Source of the DNA: Solobacterium sp.
GTDB lineage: Bacteria; Bacillota_I; Bacilli_A; Erysipelotrichales; Erysipelotrichaceae
DNA length: 64,000 nt
NCBI GenBank assembly: GCA_022486705.1
Contig: JAKVKC010000012.1
Location: forward strand, 1 to 64,000
Direction of reading: 5' to 3'
Positions 1 through 7,826 of the stretch are shown one piece after another. The translations under genes and the position numbers were made by a program. Positions within the stretch are counted from its first letter, which is position 1. Each line of letters starts with the position of its first letter. The notes below the pieces were generated by a model. That model worked only from the letters and a program-made list of their open reading frames with translations, searched no databases and had not been told where the DNA came from.

Positions 1-502
1 CTGGAAGTGGAGCTCCCTCAGTTACTGCACCCAATGTAAAGTTGAATTTCTCTGCTGGTGCATCTGCTCCATCAACCATCTTATTTACTGATAGTGTTGC
101 AGTTGTCGATGGCTTCACATATGTATTTGTGATCGTTGGTACTTCTGTGCTCTTGGTATCTTCCGCACTTGTCCCATATGTCACTGTTGCTGACTTCACA
201 TCATCCGATACGACTACCTTGGCATACTGTGTCGCTTTTGAATAGCTCATGCCCAGTGTAGTTCCTGCGGTTTCGGTAATGCTATAGATATATGTCTTTC
301 CTGCATCTGCTGCGCCATAGTTGATCGTGCCAAATGTTGCTGTTCCTTTATCTGCACAGCTTGCTGCTGTGTTATCTGGAAGTGGAGCTCCCTCAGTTAC
401 TGCACCCAATGTAAAGTTGAATTTCTCTGCTGGTGCATCTGCTCCATCAACCATCTTATTTACTGATAGTGTTGCAGTTGTCGATGGCTTCACATATGTA
501 TT
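1..502. repeat. Identical 127-bp direct repeats 375 bp apart
   Basis: Bases 1-127 and 376-502 are identical. The 375-bp period is exactly 125 codons, so each copy codes for the same part (KPSTTATLSVNKMVDG to AVTEGAPLP) of successive pilin-type domains. The DNA between the copies differs. More copies may lie left of the window. Confidence 0.9.
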
Positions 503-2089
503 AACAAAGTTGAATTCAAATGTTTTGGCATCAAAATCATTCCATGTTTTTCCATCTGTACTGTATTGTGTTTTTGTTACTGTAGCCGACTTATCACCAA
601 TTTCATTTTGCTCATAGTCTACAAAGACTTTAATTCTATATTTTGTATCTGAATAAGTTACATTATTGATTTTTCCATTATCTTCAGTAATTGCGTAATC
701 ATATTCAATTGTTTTTCCTTTGTATGCCGAATCATATTCATATGAAATTGCGTCAAACTGTTTTGTATTACCAGTTTTATCCAATTCTATTGTTGTACTT
801 TTTGGAAGTGGTGCATTATTCTCTGCAGCAGGATCTGCAGCAAGAGAAACATTATATGTCGTGCCTTCAGGCCAATTATTATCTTTGAAATTTTTTGACA
901 CCTTGAAAGAAACACTGCTATCAATTAACTTCCCGGTAAAATCAGTACGATGCGTTTCTGCAGTATTCTTAGTGTTATTTGCAATAATCGTTCCATTAAT
1001 ATTTTGTGTCAGTAAAACAGATGCACCAAGCGCAATAATGGTACCTGTCATATTCTTAGCCTGGATCGTTGTGCCAGAACAATTTGTGAAATTCCAAATC
1101 ACCTTGCCTGCTGCAAACTGTGTAACTTCATTTGTACCTTGCTGTTTGCCATCAATAAAAACATATGCTCTTTCTGGCAACGTTACATTTTCATTATTGC
1201 AGTCAACGTTAACAATAACAGTTCCACTATGATCTGTTTTAAAACCCTTGAAAAAAACATCAGTTGGAAGAGATGCTAGTTCTTCAGCAGTTAAATTAAT
1301 TGTAGCAACTCCATCAGGATCGTTCAATGTATATGTTTTTACGCAATTTTCTGAAGTGATAGATATATTTGAAGTTTCCGGTCTTGCAGCCAAACTACTT
1401 GATATAGCAATCATTTCATCTTTTACTTTATTAATATTAATATAGCTTAGATTTGGAGAATCACGATAAATAATCTTAGGTCTATCAAGTTTGCTGTTAT
1501 TAACCATGAAACTAGAATTGGTTTCTGTAAGTCCAAGTTTTGCCTGATTGCCTAATACAAGTGGGTTAGTATTTGTTGAACCACTGCATCCCGATACTGT
1601 CACATAATCATTAGCTACATATGCACTAGTTTCGTTATAGCCATTTGTCCCAAAATTGCTTCCAGCAACTAAGTTATTGCAGAGTACATTGCCATTTGTA
1701 TGCGCTCCTAAAGTAGCAGTATCAAAAGCAACAATATGAAAATTTCCTGCAGTTCCTAAAGCTAAATCTGGATTATAGGATTTCGATGATGCAAATTGCT
1801 CATCTTTGCTATCAATATAATGATATTCGAGTTTGATAGCGCCATTGGCTATTGTAGGATTTTTAACTCCAGTTGTTACTGCAATTTGAGCATAGTCAGA
1901 CTGAGTCAATGTATTAGAAAATTTATAAAATCCCTTATCCCCAAGTGAAACCCAATCACATTCCCACCCTGGACAATCATTTGTTAGATTGTCAGCGGCA
2001 TGAGCTACTGTTGTCTGTGAAAATGACAGTACAAAAGCGAATACTGCAGCAAATAATCTTTTTGAATTCCGGTAATTGAATATTTTCAT
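1..2089 (-). CDS. Choice-of-anchor A / Spy0128-type repeat surface protein, N-terminal part (cut by window edge)
   Basis: The minus-strand frame is open from ATG 2089 to the window edge, so the C-terminus is missing. A GGGGGG ribosome site sits just upstream. Residues 1-31 form a signal peptide ending AHA. The next ~330 residues resemble the choice-of-anchor A domain: a beta-rich block including FHIVAFDT and the closing signature GTIIALGASVLLTQNINGTI. Pilin-type domains follow, with the pattern SVNKMVDG, FNFTLG, TYIYSITE, TNTY. In streptococcal Spy0128-like pilins the Lys, Glu and Asn of these motifs form an intramolecular isopeptide bond. It is probably a wall- or pilus-linked adhesin. No sorting signal can be seen because the end is cut off. 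It lies far from the 43-55 kb pilus locus and lacks that locus's promoter boxes. Confidence 0.8.
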   Translation of the reverse strand, partial: MKIFNYRNSKRLFAAVFAFVLSFSQTTVAHAADNLTNDCPGWECDWVSLGDKGFYKFSNTLTQSDYAQIAVTTGVKNPTIANGAIKLEYHYIDSKDEQFASSKSYNPDLALGTAGNFHIVAFDTATLGAHTNGNVLCNNLVAGSNFGTNGYNETSAYVANDYVTVSGCSGSTNTNPLVLGNQAKLGLTETNSSFMVNNSKLDRPKIIYRDSPNLSYININKVKDEMIAISSSLAARPETSNISITSENCVKTYTLNDPDGVATINLTAEELASLPTDVFFKGFKTDHSGTVIVNVDCNNENVTLPERAYVFIDGKQQGTNEVTQFAAGKVIWNFTNCSGTTIQAKNMTGTIIALGASVLLTQNINGTIIANNTKNTAETHRTDFTGKLIDSSVSFKVSKNFKDNNWPEGTTYNVSLAADPAAENNAPLPKSTTIELDKTGNTKQFDAISYEYDSAYKGKTIEYDYAITEDNGKINNVTYSDTKYRIKVFVDYEQNEIGDKSATVTKTQYSTDGKTWNDFDAKTFEFNFVNTYVKPSTTATLSVNKMVDGADAPAEKFNFTLGAVTEGAPLPDNTAASCADKGTATFGTINYGAADAGKTYIYSITETAGTTLGMSYSKATQYAKVVVSDDVKSATVTYGTSAEDTKSTEVPTITNTYVKPSTTATLSVNKMVDGADAPAEKFNFTLGAVTEGAPLP

Positions 2090-2174
2090 AAACCCCCCAT
2101 TCGGTTTTGACATGCTGAACAGGGAGTCTTATTTAGTTCTATATGAGATACTTAAAAATTCGTCAGTGAATCTT

Positions 2175-2195
2175 TTATACCCGTCATTGGTATAA
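2175..2195. promoter_or_regulatory. Dyad upstream of the surface protein gene
   Basis: TTATACC-N7-GGTATAA is a perfect 7-bp inverted repeat 86 bp upstream of the start at 2089. It lies in the 400-bp region between two divergent genes and could be an operator or part of a promoter. The rest of 2090-2497 shows no gene; TTAAGA-N17-TATACT near 2450-2480 could serve the hicB gene. Confidence 0.3.
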
Positions 2196-2497
2196 ATATG
2201 TTGTACTCCCCAGTACATGCATGTTTCCGATACATAAAGTATTATGGCCGACGGAATACTGATTTCAAGAAGTTTATTACTAATAGAGTATTTTCATTTT
2301 TTAGTATTTTGTTTGCAAAAACCGCTAATTATTCACGTTTTTTAGAACTTTATGCTTCAATAGTGCAATTAAAATACCGTAACTGCATTTAGTTGCATGG
2401 CAAGTTTTCAGTAGTATTTGTCTATATGATAATTTATCTGTGTTTACTTAAGATATTGAATACCATATGTTATACTATTGCTTGCAGGAGATAGCTC

Positions 2498-2857
2498 ATG
2501 AAAAACATCATTACATATAAAGAGTATTCAGGTATTGTTGAATTTGAAGAGAAGAAAAGAGAACTTTATGCCAAGGTCGTAGGTACCAATGTATCTTTGA
2601 CCTGTTCAGGGTCTTCGGCAGATGAACTGATTGCTGCCTTTCAGCAGACCATTGATGCATATCTGAATGAGTGCCATGAAAAGAAGATCGAACCGGAGCA
2701 TCCTTTTAAAGGAAGCTTCAATGTCCGGGTATCTCCCAGCATCCATAAGCAGGCTTCTGAGTATGCCCTCAGCCATAAACTTTCTTTGAATACTTTAGTC
2801 AACCAGGCGCTTCGTTTCTTTCTTCAGGAGAAAAAGAAAGAAGAGAATCAGGGTTGA
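2498..2857 (+). CDS. HicB-family antitoxin-like protein (orphan)
   Basis: This 119-residue protein has the two-part build of HicB antitoxins. Residues 1-65 form the HicB partial RNase H-like fold (YSGIVEFEEK, LTCSGSSADELIAAF). Residues 73-110 form a ribbon-helix-helix DNA-binding domain (FNVRVSPSIHKQASEYALSH). HicB normally neutralises the HicA mRNA interferase and represses its own operon. No HicA-like frame (a short basic protein with a conserved His) can be seen on either side. The start is supported by GCAGGAG seven bases upstream. It may be a stand-alone regulator or what is left of a toxin-antitoxin pair. Confidence 0.75.
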   Translation: MKNIITYKEYSGIVEFEEKKRELYAKVVGTNVSLTCSGSSADELIAAFQQTIDAYLNECHEKKIEPEHPFKGSFNVRVSPSIHKQASEYALSHKLSLNTLVNQALRFFLQEKKKEENQG

Positions 2858-2862
2858 TCTCT

Positions 2863-3015
2863 TCACTTCTTCATATTTGCTAATAAGATAGCTGATCCGA
2901 ATAGCGCTACCGCAATCACAATTGCTTTATTCAGCCAGGATGTATTTGTAAACAGAATTAATACTGCAGCTCCTAACAGGCATATAATAATGATCCAATT
3001 CTTGATATTTTTCAT
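2863..3015 (-). CDS. 50-residue membrane protein
   Basis: ATG 3015 to TGA 2863 gives 50 residues. The start has an AGGGA ribosome site at good spacing. The sequence holds two hydrophobic segments (about residues 7-21 and 30-46) with a short polar turn (TNTSW) between them and a basic NMKK tail. It converges on hicB with only 5 bp between the stop codons. I do not recognise the family. The clear start signal and membrane pattern suggest a real small gene rather than chance. Confidence 0.5.
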   Translation of the reverse strand: MKNIKNWIIIICLLGAAVLILFTNTSWLNKAIVIAVALFGSAILLANMKK

Positions 3016-3098
3016 GTTTTTTCCCTATGTTTTCTGTGCTAATGATATGTCATAACATAGTATTCGTCAAAATGTTTGTTATAATAACACTGCTTTGT

Positions 3099-3175
3099 GT
3101 CCCCGTAGCTCAGCTGGATAGAGCGTTTGCCTCCTAAGCGAAAGGTCGACGGTTCAAATCCGTCCGGGGACGCCA
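3099..3175 (+). tRNA. tRNA-Arg (anticodon CCT)
   Basis: The full cloverleaf can be folded: acceptor GTCCCCG/CGGGGAC, D arm GCTC/GAGC, anticodon arm TTTGC-CTCCTAA-GCGAA with CCT at 3133-3135, T arm GACGG-TTCAAAT-CCGTC, discriminator G and an encoded CCA. It reads AGG codons. Its 3' half is duplicated at 5784, which marks it as an integration site. Confidence 0.95.
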
Positions 3176-3398
3176 TAACAATCTGCTGCAAGCTCTTTGC
3201 TTATCGGGGCCTGCAGTTTTTTGTACTTTCACATAATTAAACTGCCATTGATACTTTCCTCATCAGTTCACGGGCACAAAGAAGAGCTGCCGATTACTGA
3301 TTGATAATCGATGATTCATATGCTGTTAAGAACTCGGCAAGCTGCAATTTGTAGAGTTGAAGGTTATGCTCATAATCCTGTACACTTCTTCTAAAGCA

Positions 3399-3809
3399 TT
3401 ACTTCGTGTTTATGCCGACGATATCCATTTTTTTGTCCATCGAAATGATATAGGTAATGGTGGCATTCTCGTATTTGCACACCATTACAACGGTGGCATA
3501 GTCTTCGCCGGTTGACTTGCTCTTTTGGCCTGCTGTTGTAACTGTTGAATACTCAGAAAAATCGCCGGCATCACCAACTTTTGCCTCAAGTGCATTTTTC
3601 AGCTTTTCTGTGGTCAGGGTGTCCTTAAGATCATCCCTCAGTTCCGCATTAATAGCAGAATAATCAAGAACATTGATAAGCTCCACCACTTCTTCAGCAC
3701 GAGAGATCACTTCATCCTCTGAATAGTCCTCAGACAGTTTAGTGGATGAGCAGGCAGCTAAGGATAGTGCCAAGATAGACGCAAGCATCATTGTAAAGTT
3801 CTTTTTCAT
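3399..3809 (-). CDS. DUF3887-like lipoprotein
   Basis: This 136-residue protein has a lipobox (LSLAAC, Cys20), so it should be lipidated and held on the outer face of the membrane. The mature part is an alpha+beta domain (SEDEVISRAEEVVELINVLD ... YATVVMVCKYENATITYII) resembling DUF3887, found in small extracytoplasmic proteins of unknown role. It starts directly after the stop of the YhfC-family gene and is the last gene of the sdpR-like operon. It may shield or assist its membrane partners, but that is inference. Confidence 0.65.
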   Translation of the reverse strand: MKKNFTMMLASILALSLAACSSTKLSEDYSEDEVISRAEEVVELINVLDYSAINAELRDDLKDTLTTEKLKNALEAKVGDAGDFSEYSTVTTAGQKSKSTGEDYATVVMVCKYENATITYIISMDKKMDIVGINTK

Positions 3810-4499
3810 TTAGACATTCTCCTTCGTTTTATATTGTTTTATTACAAACAGAATCCCAATTGCTGCACAGAGCAATACAAATCCTTCGATAATCCATATG
3901 GAAAGACCCTGGTTAGATGCGTAAGAGACACCGCAGTCGATTATTGTGTGCGTGAACAGTGCAAGAAACAGCCACCTGATTTTCTTCTCCCTGATACTTT
4001 TCATCACCATAACAGACCATCCGACATGAATTGCCATTGCTGCAAGACGTTCTATCCCGCATGCAAACATAAGTCCGGGGGCAATACTTGCAGGTGATAA
4101 AATAACGGTAAAAAGCGTGTTTATACCAACCAGCAGAATTGCCTCGATTCCACCGTGACCGACACCGAACGCAATCCCGTCTTCGATACGCCTGTTTTTC
4201 TTTAACAACATCGTCATTACGAAATATCGTCCGAGTTCTTCTGCCAGTGCGGCTGTGACGCCAAGGAACAAAGCGTGAAACAGCGGTTGCGAAACCTCCA
4301 GCTTCAGGTACCATTGCATATTCGGCAAAACAAGTTGAATCAGCGGAATGCGAATTAGCATTTGAAATACAAAAAATGTTGCTGCACCAAGTAGAACCGG
4401 CTTTAATAATCTTTTCTTGCAGCAGCATAGGTACAGGGAAACGCCGAGGGGTAATACTAAAGTGCAAAGAACTGTAAAAATGCCGCTTGCCATAGTCAT
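3810..4499 (-). CDS. YhfC-family intramembrane metalloprotease-like protein
   Basis: This 229-residue protein has about seven hydrophobic segments. EELGR (87-91), GHGGIE (114-119) and a later H-x-x-W (IHVGW) and FTHTIID are the conserved polar motifs of the YhfC family, which is related in pattern to CPBP-type intramembrane proteases. That superfamily often sits with peptide-toxin immunity genes, in line with the SdpI-like gene just upstream. ATG 4499 follows GAGGTG at good spacing. The substrate is unknown. Confidence 0.75.
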   Translation of the reverse strand: MTMASGIFTVLCTLVLPLGVSLYLCCCKKRLLKPVLLGAATFFVFQMLIRIPLIQLVLPNMQWYLKLEVSQPLFHALFLGVTAALAEELGRYFVMTMLLKKNRRIEDGIAFGVGHGGIEAILLVGINTLFTVILSPASIAPGLMFACGIERLAAMAIHVGWSVMVMKSIREKKIRWLFLALFTHTIIDCGVSYASNQGLSIWIIEGFVLLCAAIGILFVIKQYKTKENV

Positions 4500-4516
4500 T
4501 ACTTCACCTCATTGCA

Positions 4517-5137
4517 CTACTTCTTATAAAGAAGATAAGAATAACAAAAAGGAACGACTACAAGCATAATAATAATACCTACCATGATGATCCATGATAT
4601 ATTCAAGAAAGCATTAAGAAGGATACCTATTCCACCGATGACCCATATAAAACCCGCAAAACGGTGTGTTTTGTTCCAATTATCTTCGCTGTCCAATGTC
4701 CACGGGAGCTTGATTCCGATTGTGTAGTTTCTCTTGCATTTTGGAAGATAGTTTCCGCAAATAACAACGACCACACCGGCAAGTGCTTGAACAATAAGAA
4801 GAATAGGCACGTTTACATCTAAGGCCATAAAAAGCGTGATCGGCACAAGAACAACAGAAATAACAGGAACGATCCATTGAGTAAGGCTTTTCAGGGAAGC
4901 AGACGCATTTTCGCTTTTGGGATCTTTGTTTATTCTAAAATGAGAGTATAAATTGATGGCAGCAAAGAGCAATGGCAGTCCGAAAGCAGCGATCGCCTTC
5001 GGTAGATAGTTGTCTGCTACACCTGAATTATTAAAATGAACGGCAATCTGTTCCGGAAGCTTACTGTAAAGTACAGCAGATAAGACCATGGGTAAAAGGC
5101 ATACTATGGTAGACAAAATCGTTGACTTATTTTTCAT
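4517..5137 (-). CDS. SdpI-family immunity/signalling membrane protein
   Basis: The protein has an N-terminal DUF1648-like segment (LPEQIAVHFNNSGVADNY) followed by several membrane spans and the SdpI-type loop GNYLPKCKRNYTIGIKLPWT with RFAGFIWVIGG. In Bacillus subtilis, SdpI protects against the SdpC toxin and holds the SdpR repressor at the membrane. A longer frame opens with TTG at 5152, but GGAGG lies inside that extension eight bases before ATG 5137, which is therefore the likely start. It overlaps the 3' end of the sdpR-like gene by 11 bases. No SdpC-like toxin is nearby. Confidence 0.85.
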   Translation of the reverse strand: MKNKSTILSTIVCLLPMVLSAVLYSKLPEQIAVHFNNSGVADNYLPKAIAAFGLPLLFAAINLYSHFRINKDPKSENASASLKSLTQWIVPVISVVLVPITLFMALDVNVPILLIVQALAGVVVVICGNYLPKCKRNYTIGIKLPWTLDSEDNWNKTHRFAGFIWVIGGIGILLNAFLNISWIIMVGIIIMLVVVPFCYSYLLYKK

Positions 5138-5402
5138 TCTTATTTCCTCCAAACTGTGAGAACCATAACATCACTTCCTCAAAAACCGAGGCGTTTAACT
5201 CATAGAAAACGTAATTCTTGTACTTGCTCTCCGTGATCAAGCCAGCCTTTTTGAGCTGTGCCAAATGATACGAAATCGTTGCTCCGGTCATATCAAAGGC
5301 CTTGCCAATTTCTCCGGCTGATAATTTGCCGTCCCGTAACATAACCAATATTTCTCGTCTAACCGGGTCAGAGAGCGCTTTAAATGTGTCAGGAAACTCC
5401 AA
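5127..5402 (-). CDS. ArsR-family autorepressor (SdpR-like)
   Basis: This 91-residue winged-helix protein matches the ArsR/SmtB fold: ALSDPVRREILVML, then the recognition helix MTGATISYHLAQLKKAGLI, then the wing YKNYVFYELN. There is no Cys metal site (no ELCVCDL), which fits SdpR rather than a metal sensor. The start is TTG 5402, with GAGGAGGTG nine bases upstream. A perfect 22-bp palindrome lies 19 bp upstream of the start and is the obvious operator. It leads a four-gene operon. Confidence 0.85.
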   Translation of the reverse strand: MEFPDTFKALSDPVRREILVMLRDGKLSAGEIGKAFDMTGATISYHLAQLKKAGLITESKYKNYVFYELNASVFEEVMLWFSQFGGNKNEK

Positions 5403-5420
5403 ATCAGCACCTCCTCAAAG

Positions 5421-5442
5421 TATTTAGAATATATTCTAAATA
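5421..5442. promoter_or_regulatory. Perfect palindrome, likely repressor operator
   Basis: TATTTAGAATA is followed at once by its exact reverse complement, giving 22 perfect bases just upstream of the repressor's ribosome site. Size and position fit an ArsR/SdpR operator for autoregulation. Confidence 0.75.
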
Positions 5443-5783
5443 GACTATTACACTTCTCCTCAAAAAAAGCAACATCTATTTTGAATTTTATCAAACGGCA
5501 AATCCGAAATTCACTCGGATTAACGACAAACATTCGGATAGCTGTTTAACACTGTTCAGATCACTTCTAATATTATTGCACCATAAGTACATTCTTTTAC
5601 GATACCTTTAGGGTAGTTCAGATCAATCGATGAATAATTGTTGACACCTGGATTTGCTAACTGTGAGCTCTAATATCAGCCAGTACAGCGAATAACGGAT
5701 AATCACTTCATAATCCCTTGAATTGCAAATAGTATTGTATTTGCTAAACGTTACTGATACTTGAGATTACGTTCGGTATACTG

Positions 5784-5830
5784 CTCCTAAATGAAAGGTC
5801 GACGGTTCAAATCCGTCCAGGGACGCCATA
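5784..5830 (+). repeat. Partial tRNA-Arg copy (att-like site)
   Basis: Copy of 3131-3177 with three changes (two in the anticodon stem, one in the acceptor stem). The 5' half of a tRNA is missing, so it cannot be a working tRNA. It marks the right end of the island. The 573-base stretch 5443-6015 holds no convincing gene; apart from the palindrome promoter region and this copy I see only a short hairpin (TCTGC/GCAGA) after the site. Confidence 0.8.
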
Positions 5831-6015
5831 TTGAAAGCAATCTGCTTTTTGTTTGCAGAATACTGTTTTTATTCATCATATGAGAATTACTGCATCTTTG
5901 CTGCTCTTTGACTGAACTTCTCTCTATATCCTCAAGATCAGCATCAATGAAAGACACAGACTGTCCTTATTATCTGTCTGTTATTCCAGCGCCCTCTTTT
6001 CATGTCTTGATCAGA

Positions 6016-6771
6016 TCAGTGTATTTCGTCACCGGCAAGAAATCTCTTCAGCAATTCTGTATATTCCTGCGGATGATTAAGACTCAGTTCCCCATGGCTG
6101 TATCCGGCAAGGACTTTATATGTATTCCCAGGGATCATGTCATGCAGGATCTCGGCAGATCTTTTCATCTTCCCCTGTTCTTTGCTGCCGACAAGGATCA
6201 TTGTTTTAGCTGATGTATTGGTCAAAGATGGTTTTGCGGTATAAGAGGAATTTGCCTGCAGAAAGCGGATCATATCTTCTTTATGGATCCGGCATGTATC
6301 CTGGTAATACTCTTCAAATAATGCTAGCTGGATCTTCAGCGATCTGAACTGCAGCTTGGCAAACCATTTCTGCTTGATCAATCCATAGCTGCAGCTGAGC
6401 ATCGGTCCAATCATGTCTGCTGTCATTCTCATCGGTACCGTCAATGCACTTTCAATGATGGCATAATGGCAGATATCCTTTCTCTGCGAAAGCATTTCCA
6501 CCAAGATCTGTGCCCCAAGGGACAGACCGCCGATAGCCAGAACAGAACCATGAAAATTTGCATCAATATATGCAATCAGTTCTGCCGCATTCTTTTCAAT
6601 CGACAGAAACGGTGCGTCGCTTCCGGCATGTCCATCCAGGATCGGAAGCACAACATGATGTGTATCTTTTAAGCGTTCTGCTTCTGCCCGATAATTCCAC
6701 CAGGATAAACCGCCGCCATGCAGCAGAAGGATCGCTTCCGAATTCTCTTTTCCATATTCTATTATCTTCAT
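6016..6771 (-). CDS. Alpha/beta hydrolase
   Basis: This 251-residue protein is of normal length for the fold. HGGG at 18-21 is the oxyanion motif, GLSLG at 82-86 the nucleophile elbow (Ser84), and GYSHGE near the C-terminus supplies the catalytic His; an Asp/Glu before it (SKEQGKMKRSAE region) may complete the triad. The substrate cannot be told from the sequence. It lies 90 bp downstream of a flavodoxin gene on the same strand and may share its transcript. Confidence 0.85.
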   Translation of the reverse strand: MKIIEYGKENSEAILLLHGGGLSWWNYRAEAERLKDTHHVVLPILDGHAGSDAPFLSIEKNAAELIAYIDANFHGSVLAIGGLSLGAQILVEMLSQRKDICHYAIIESALTVPMRMTADMIGPMLSCSYGLIKQKWFAKLQFRSLKIQLALFEEYYQDTCRIHKEDMIRFLQANSSYTAKPSLTNTSAKTMILVGSKEQGKMKRSAEILHDMIPGNTYKVLAGYSHGELSLNHPQEYTELLKRFLAGDEIH

Positions 6772-6861
6772 TTCAGAGCACCTATTCCTTTCCCCGCAGA
6801 CAGTTTTATTGCTTGCCAGCTTCCATTTCTTCTGTCGCGCCGCATCATGCGTCTTTTGATT

Positions 6862-7326
6862 TTATTCCGCCATCGTTTCCATAATGAAATCTGCTGCCTT
6901 CTGCATGTCCGCTTCATTCGGACAGTTCTTATTCGTTCCGCCAAACAGTTTGAATGGTCCAAACGTATTCCATCCGCGGCAGGCAAACATGCCTTTGACA
7001 GTGCTGCCCGGTATCATATCGGCTGCGTTCTTCATTGCCTTTGTATTGCCGGAACTGCTGGTTGAAAAGAAGAGAACGGAGCGGCCAGTCAAAGCAGTCT
7101 GGTTATCCTTAATATAAGTAAGGATCTTGTCGCTCATGCGTCCTGCATAGACACCGGACGCAAAGCCAATTGCATCATACGAAGACAGATCAGGCACCGC
7201 ATTGTCATCATGCAAGGAGCAGAGATCGATGGTGACTTTTCCTTGGCATTTCTTACTGCATCCCTGCAGCAGCTTTTCGGTATTATTATGATGCCACGAA
7301 TCATATAGAACGATGATCTTTTTCAT
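6862..7326 (-). CDS. Flavodoxin-family protein
   Basis: This 154-residue protein starts with the flavodoxin beta-strand and a phosphate-binding-like loop (IIVLYDSWHHNNTEKL), though the loop is less Thr/Ser-rich than usual. Central SYDAIGFASGVYAGRMSD and FFSTSSSGNTKAM match flavin-contacting loops, and FGGTNKNCPNEADM is typical of short Bacillota flavodoxins. It probably carries electrons through bound FMN. AGGAG lies ahead of the ATG. Confidence 0.8.
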   Translation of the reverse strand: MKKIIVLYDSWHHNNTEKLLQGCSKKCQGKVTIDLCSLHDDNAVPDLSSYDAIGFASGVYAGRMSDKILTYIKDNQTALTGRSVLFFSTSSSGNTKAMKNAADMIPGSTVKGMFACRGWNTFGPFKLFGGTNKNCPNEADMQKAADFIMETMAE

Positions 7327-7459
7327 ACTGTTATTCTCCTATTAGTTAGAATAATGCATCAGGTTCTTTGCTTTGACAAGAATATTTTTTCTTTCCTGCA
7401 GGCACATCCTAAAACGATAAACCCCTTGCATTTACCGAAAGACAGAATGAGTCAAATTA

Positions 7460-7508
7460 GCATTCTGTTAAGAATGCTTCTCTTCAGTGAAGCAACGAGC
7501 ATTTTTTT
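7460..7508 (+). terminator. Orphan hairpins ending in a T-run
   Basis: GCATTCT-gtta-AGAATGC overlaps a second structure, AATGCT...AGCATT with an inner CTTC/GAAG stem, followed by seven T. The two are mutually exclusive, as in an attenuator. No plus-strand gene lies upstream, so this may end a short RNA begun near 7370-7440 or sit in the leader of the toxin mRNA. Nothing else was seen in 7327-7671. Confidence 0.35.
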
Positions 7509-7690
7509 GTCCGAAACTTTTCCAAATTCTGGATCAGATTGAAAGAGAATATTCGTATAATTTCAATATTGTTCGAGCATCGAACAGGCCGCAGATTCTT
7601 CTGCTTTTTAAAAGTCATTTCATTGTTCCGCAAATCCGATATACTGATAAAGCCGGCTGACTCCGACCCCTGGGGAGGAGGTGAGTTGTC

Positions 7691-7792
7691 TTGGAGCATA
7701 TTGCGATGTTTCTTATCTCTGTTGCGGCAAGTGTAGTTGGATATTACATTTGCAAATGGCTTAACAGAGATCATAGTCGACAAGCCAAGTAA
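7691..7792 (+). CDS. Fst-like type I toxin peptide (locus A)
   Basis: TTG 7691 to TAA 7792 codes 33 residues: a hydrophobic span (IAMFLISVAASVVGYYI), the motif YYICKWL and a polar tail. GAGGAGG lies nine bases before the start. This is the build of small membrane toxins of type I systems such as Fst. The mRNA ends at a perfect 13-bp hairpin that also ends a convergent antisense RNA. Two segments over the start region (7685-7695 and 7705-7713) recur beyond the terminator at 7828-7838 and 7843-7851, so the antisense RNA can pair with the toxin start. Confidence 0.75.
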   Translation: MEHIAMFLISVAASVVGYYICKWLNRDHSRQAK

Positions 7793-7794
7793 TT

Positions 7795-7826
7795 GAAAAG
7801 GGAACAGTTCAGGCTGTTCCCTTTTC
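7795..7826. terminator. Two-way terminator of locus A
   Basis: GAAAAGGGAACAG (7795-7807), a six-base loop, and the exact complement (7814-7826). The A/T flanks let it work in both directions. Confidence 0.85.

Larger units (their letters stand above)
3131..5830. mobile_element. Small genomic island at tRNA-Arg, flanked by att-like repeats
   Basis: The 47 bases 3131-3177 (tRNA anticodon loop to just past CCA) recur at 5784-5830 with 44 matches. This is what integration into a tRNA 3' end by a tyrosine recombinase leaves behind: the tRNA stays whole on one side and a partial copy marks the other. The 2.6 kb between holds an SdpR/SdpI-type operon, a YhfC-family protein and a lipoprotein. No integrase is present, so the element is either decayed or was moved in trans. 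Bases 3176-3398 hold no intact gene. Confidence 0.7.

Noticed and set aside
2198-2392. 64-residue plus-strand reading frame
   Set aside because: No ribosome site, A/T-rich intergenic DNA and no recognisable pattern.
3180-3398. Frame continuing past the lipoprotein stop (VQDYEHNLQLYKLQL) as a gene remnant
   Set aside because: About 38 residues without start or known homology; may be decayed coding DNA but cannot be supported.
5784-5830. Second tRNA-Arg gene
   Set aside because: Only the 3' half is present; no acceptor 5' strand or D arm lies upstream.
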